NCBI GenBank assembly: GCA_937871355.1
Contig: CALMPX010000212.1
Coordinates: forward strand, 1 to 8,037
Length of the DNA stretch: 8,037 bases
Direction of reading: 5' to 3'
From: an uncultured Bdellovibrio sp.
GTDB taxonomy: Bacteria > Bdellovibrionota > Bdellovibrionia > Bdellovibrionales > Bdellovibrionaceae
Shown: in pieces, positions 5,856-8,037 of the stretch
How positions within the stretch are numbered: position 1 is the first letter of the stretch
Layout of the letters: each line of letters starts with the position of its first letter
Notes under the pieces: generated by a model
Told to the model about the DNA's origin: nothing
The model's input: the letters and a program-made list of their open reading frames with translations, nothing else
Database searches by the model: none
Program-made: the position numbers and the translations under genes

Positions 5856-8037
5856 TTAATTCATTACTTGTTTTAAATAATCTGCTGTAATACTTTTGCT
5901 ATTTTTCATTTTAACAACTTGCTCTGGCGTACCCTCAGCCACGATGTGGCCGCCATAAATACCACCGTCTGGGCCAAGATCGACGATATGATCGGCGGTT
6001 TTAGCGACTTCCATATTATGCTCGATCACGAGAACTGTGTTTCCTTGATTCGTTAACTCTTGTAATAATTCAACTAATTTTCGAACATCATCAAAATGCA
6101 GCCCTGTGGTCGGTTCATCTAAAATATATAAAGTTTTTCCAGTTCCGCGTTTAGACAATTCTTTTGATAACTTAACCCGCTGAGCTTCTCCACCTGACAA
6201 GGTTGTCGACGCTTGACCTAAAGTCATATAATCTAAGCCAACTTTTTGCAAAGTTTCAAGTTTGCGATAAATATGCGAATGATTCTTAAAAAATTCTAAA
6301 GCCTCTTCGACATTCATCTGTAGCACATCATCAATATTCTTATCTTTGAATTTAATTTGTAAAGTTTCACGATTATAACGTTTTCCATTACAGGTATCAC
6401 AGGTCACATAAACATCCGATAAAAAATGCATTTCCATTTTAATCTGGCCGTGCCCCAGGCATGTTTCACATCGCCCGCCTTTAACATTAAAACTAAAACG
6501 TCCCGGAGGGAATCCGCGAAGCTTGCTGTCCGGCAATGCTGCATATAAATCGCGAATCAATGGCAACAGTCCCACATATGTGGCCGGAGTCGATCGAGGA
6601 GTTCTACCGATGGGCCGTTGATTAATATCGATGACTTTATCGATATATTCTAAGCCCTCTACTTTTTTATATTGAGCTGGAGTTACTTGAGCTCGATAAA
6701 AATGTTTCGCTAAAATTTTATAAAGTGTATCAATAATCAAAGTCGACTTACCGCTGCCAGAAACTCCGGTGATACAAGAAAATTTTCCTAATGGAATTGT
6801 GAAATTTACATTTTGTAAGTTGTTACCTGTGGCGCCAGTAATTTTTAAAAAATGACCATTTCCTTTTCGACGCTGTGTGGGCATATCAATTCTTTTTTTA
6901 CGTGACAGGTATTGTCCAGTCATCGACTGAGGGTTGGCCATCAACTCTTGGGGTGTGCCTTGAGCCATAATATCTCCGCCCAGTTTTCCCGCCCTCGGAC
7001 CAAGATCAACAACAAAATCGGCTGACATAATTGTGTCTTCGTCATGTTCGACTAAAATAATAGTGTTTCCACGTTCTTTAAGTTCTTGAATGATTTCTAA
7101 TAATCGATGGTGATCTCGCGGATGCAAACCAATACTTGGCTCATCCATCACATACATACATCCAATCAAAGCGGATCCCACTTGAGTAGCCAAACGAATA
7201 CGTTGAGCTTCTCCTCCCGAAAGAGTGCTCGCCTGACGAGATAAAGATAAATACGAAGTTCCGACCCGATCTAAATAATTCAACCGATCAGTAATTTGTT
7301 TTGTAATTTTATCAGCAATAAATTTATTTTTATTACTCCACTTAATTTTAGTTATAAACTGATTTAATTCTAAAATAGAAATTTTAGAAAGTTCGGCAAT
7401 GTTCTTGTCATCGATCTTAACATTGAGACTTTCTTTTCTTAAGCGTGTCCCTTGGCAATCGGGACAATCCGTAATAATCATTTCATTTTCTTCTTCATCT
7501 TCATCGTTGTCTGAAACTTTTTGCCCTTTATAGCTGTATTTCACTTTGTCTAATTTACGAGCTCCGATGTCAGATTCAGAAAATTCTTCTTCTTCCAACA
7601 AATCGAGAGTTCCTAGTCCATGACAAGTTTCACAGGCTCCTCGTGGATTATTAAAACTAAAAAGTCGAGGTTCCATTTCTGGAAAACTGAAACCACATTG
7701 AGGGCACGCCGAATGCAAGGAAAAATTTGCTCTTTCTCCTTTGGCTGTTTCGATCACGATGCGACCGGCGGCCAAGGATAAAGCGGTATTAATACTTTCA
7801 GATAAGCGGTGCCGTACGCCTTCTTTTAAAATAATTTGATCCACCACTAAATCGATATTGTGCTCTTTGGTTTTGGCTAATTTTTTTGAGGCTGCTATAA
7901 GAGTTTCTAATTCGAAAAATTCGCCGTCGACTTTAACTTTAACAAAACCTGTTTTATACCACTTTTGAAATTCAGCTAAGAATTCACCTTTTTTACCTTC
8001 AGCCATAGGAGCCATAATAAAAAGTTTTGCGCCATTT
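5856..8037 (-). CDS. uvrA: Excinuclease ABC subunit A (UvrA), N-terminus cut by window edge
   Basis: UvrA is the damage-sensing ATPase of nucleotide excision repair; it scans DNA as a dimer and loads UvrB. The frame stays open to the right edge (726 codons plus stop). The Met at 8015 is internal: the reading NGAKLFIMAP just before it matches the UvrA run leading into the UvrB-binding domain. Roughly the first 150 residues, including Walker A of the first ATPase half, are outside. Counting from that Met: UvrB-binding domain (about 1-90); first zinc module C104, C107, C128, C131; C184xxC187 and GTRL; signature LSGGEAQR (265-272) and MYVMDEPSIGLH (287-298); second P-loop GVSGSGKS (417-424); third zinc module C516, C519, C539, C542 with FSFNVKGGRCE; second signature LSGGEAQR (606-613), YILDEPTTGLH (630-640) and VIEHN. 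All visible ATPase motifs are intact. The segment between C131 and C184 is unusually short and acidic. It is co-transcribed with the DUF475 gene. Confidence 0.97.
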   Translation of the reverse strand, partial: NGAKLFIMAPMAEGKKGEFLAEFQKWYKTGFVKVKVDGEFFELETLIAASKKLAKTKEHNIDLVVDQIILKEGVRHRLSESINTALSLAAGRIVIETAKGERANFSLHSACPQCGFSFPEMEPRLFSFNNPRGACETCHGLGTLDLLEEEEFSESDIGARKLDKVKYSYKGQKVSDNDEDEEENEMIITDCPDCQGTRLRKESLNVKIDDKNIAELSKISILELNQFITKIKWSNKNKFIADKITKQITDRLNYLDRVGTSYLSLSRQASTLSGGEAQRIRLATQVGSALIGCMYVMDEPSIGLHPRDHHRLLEIIQELKERGNTIILVEHDEDTIMSADFVVDLGPRAGKLGGDIMAQGTPQELMANPQSMTGQYLSRKKRIDMPTQRRKGNGHFLKITGATGNNLQNVNFTIPLGKFSCITGVSGSGKSTLIIDTLYKILAKHFYRAQVTPAQYKKVEGLEYIDKVIDINQRPIGRTPRSTPATYVGLLPLIRDLYAALPDSKLRGFPPGRFSFNVKGGRCETCLGHGQIKMEMHFLSDVYVTCDTCNGKRYNRETLQIKFKDKNIDDVLQMNVEEALEFFKNHSHIYRKLETLQKVGLDYMTLGQASTTLSGGEAQRVKLSKELSKRGTGKTLYILDEPTTGLHFDDVRKLVELLQELTNQGNTVLVIEHNMEVAKTADHIVDLGPDGGIYGGHIVAEGTPEQVVKMKNSKSITADYLKQVMN

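Noticed and set aside
8013..8015. ATG at 8015 as the true start of a shortened UvrA
   Set aside because: The frame stays open to the window edge and the residues before the Met (NGAKLFI) continue the UvrA family pattern, so the gene begins beyond the window.

Overview
This AT-rich window is a tightly packed stretch of bacterial chromosome. Eight protein genes cover almost all of it and no gap exceeds about 130 bases. There is no RNA gene, insertion sequence, prophage, CRISPR array or other sign of a mobile region. A secG-linked, membrane-anchored protein with a FecR-like middle and an AgmX/PglI-type C-terminal domain, together with the low GC and a Gram-negative style gene set, suggests a low-GC member of the Bdellovibrionota or a neighbouring former-deltaproteobacterial group. 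That placement is an inference with moderate confidence.

Layout: (1) Positions 1-2393 (minus) hold the operon tmk > holB > ycfH/tatD. It covers thymidylate kinase, the clamp-loader delta' subunit and a TatD-family nuclease. The genes are joined by 4-bp and 14-bp overlaps, in the same order as the classical tmk-holB-ycfH cluster of E. coli. The last codon or codons of the TatD gene lie beyond the left edge. (2) Positions 2394-2535 are a divergent control region with an imperfect inverted repeat and a weak promoter-like element facing each way. (3) Positions 2536-3667 (plus) hold secG (SecYEG translocon subunit), followed after 4 bases by the FecR-like/AgmX-type anchored protein. (4) Positions 3664-8037 (minus) hold uvrA (5' truncated by the right edge) > a DUF475/TerC-like membrane protein > a HAD-fold phosphatase-like protein. 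uvrA and the TerC-like gene are 11 bases apart and surely co-transcribed. The HAD gene has its own strong TATAAT element right before its start codon, suggesting a leaderless message. The plus and minus units converge with their stop codons overlapping by 4 bases.

Most of the window is housekeeping: dTTP synthesis, replication, nucleotide excision repair and secretion. The less described parts are the FecR/AgmX-type protein, the HAD protein with its long unassigned C-terminal half, the DUF475 transporter-like protein, and a UvrA whose segment between its first zinc module and the next CxxC is much shorter than in E. coli UvrA. I see no convincing new multi-gene system; the two poorly characterised proteins flanking the convergent junction are the best candidates for follow-up.
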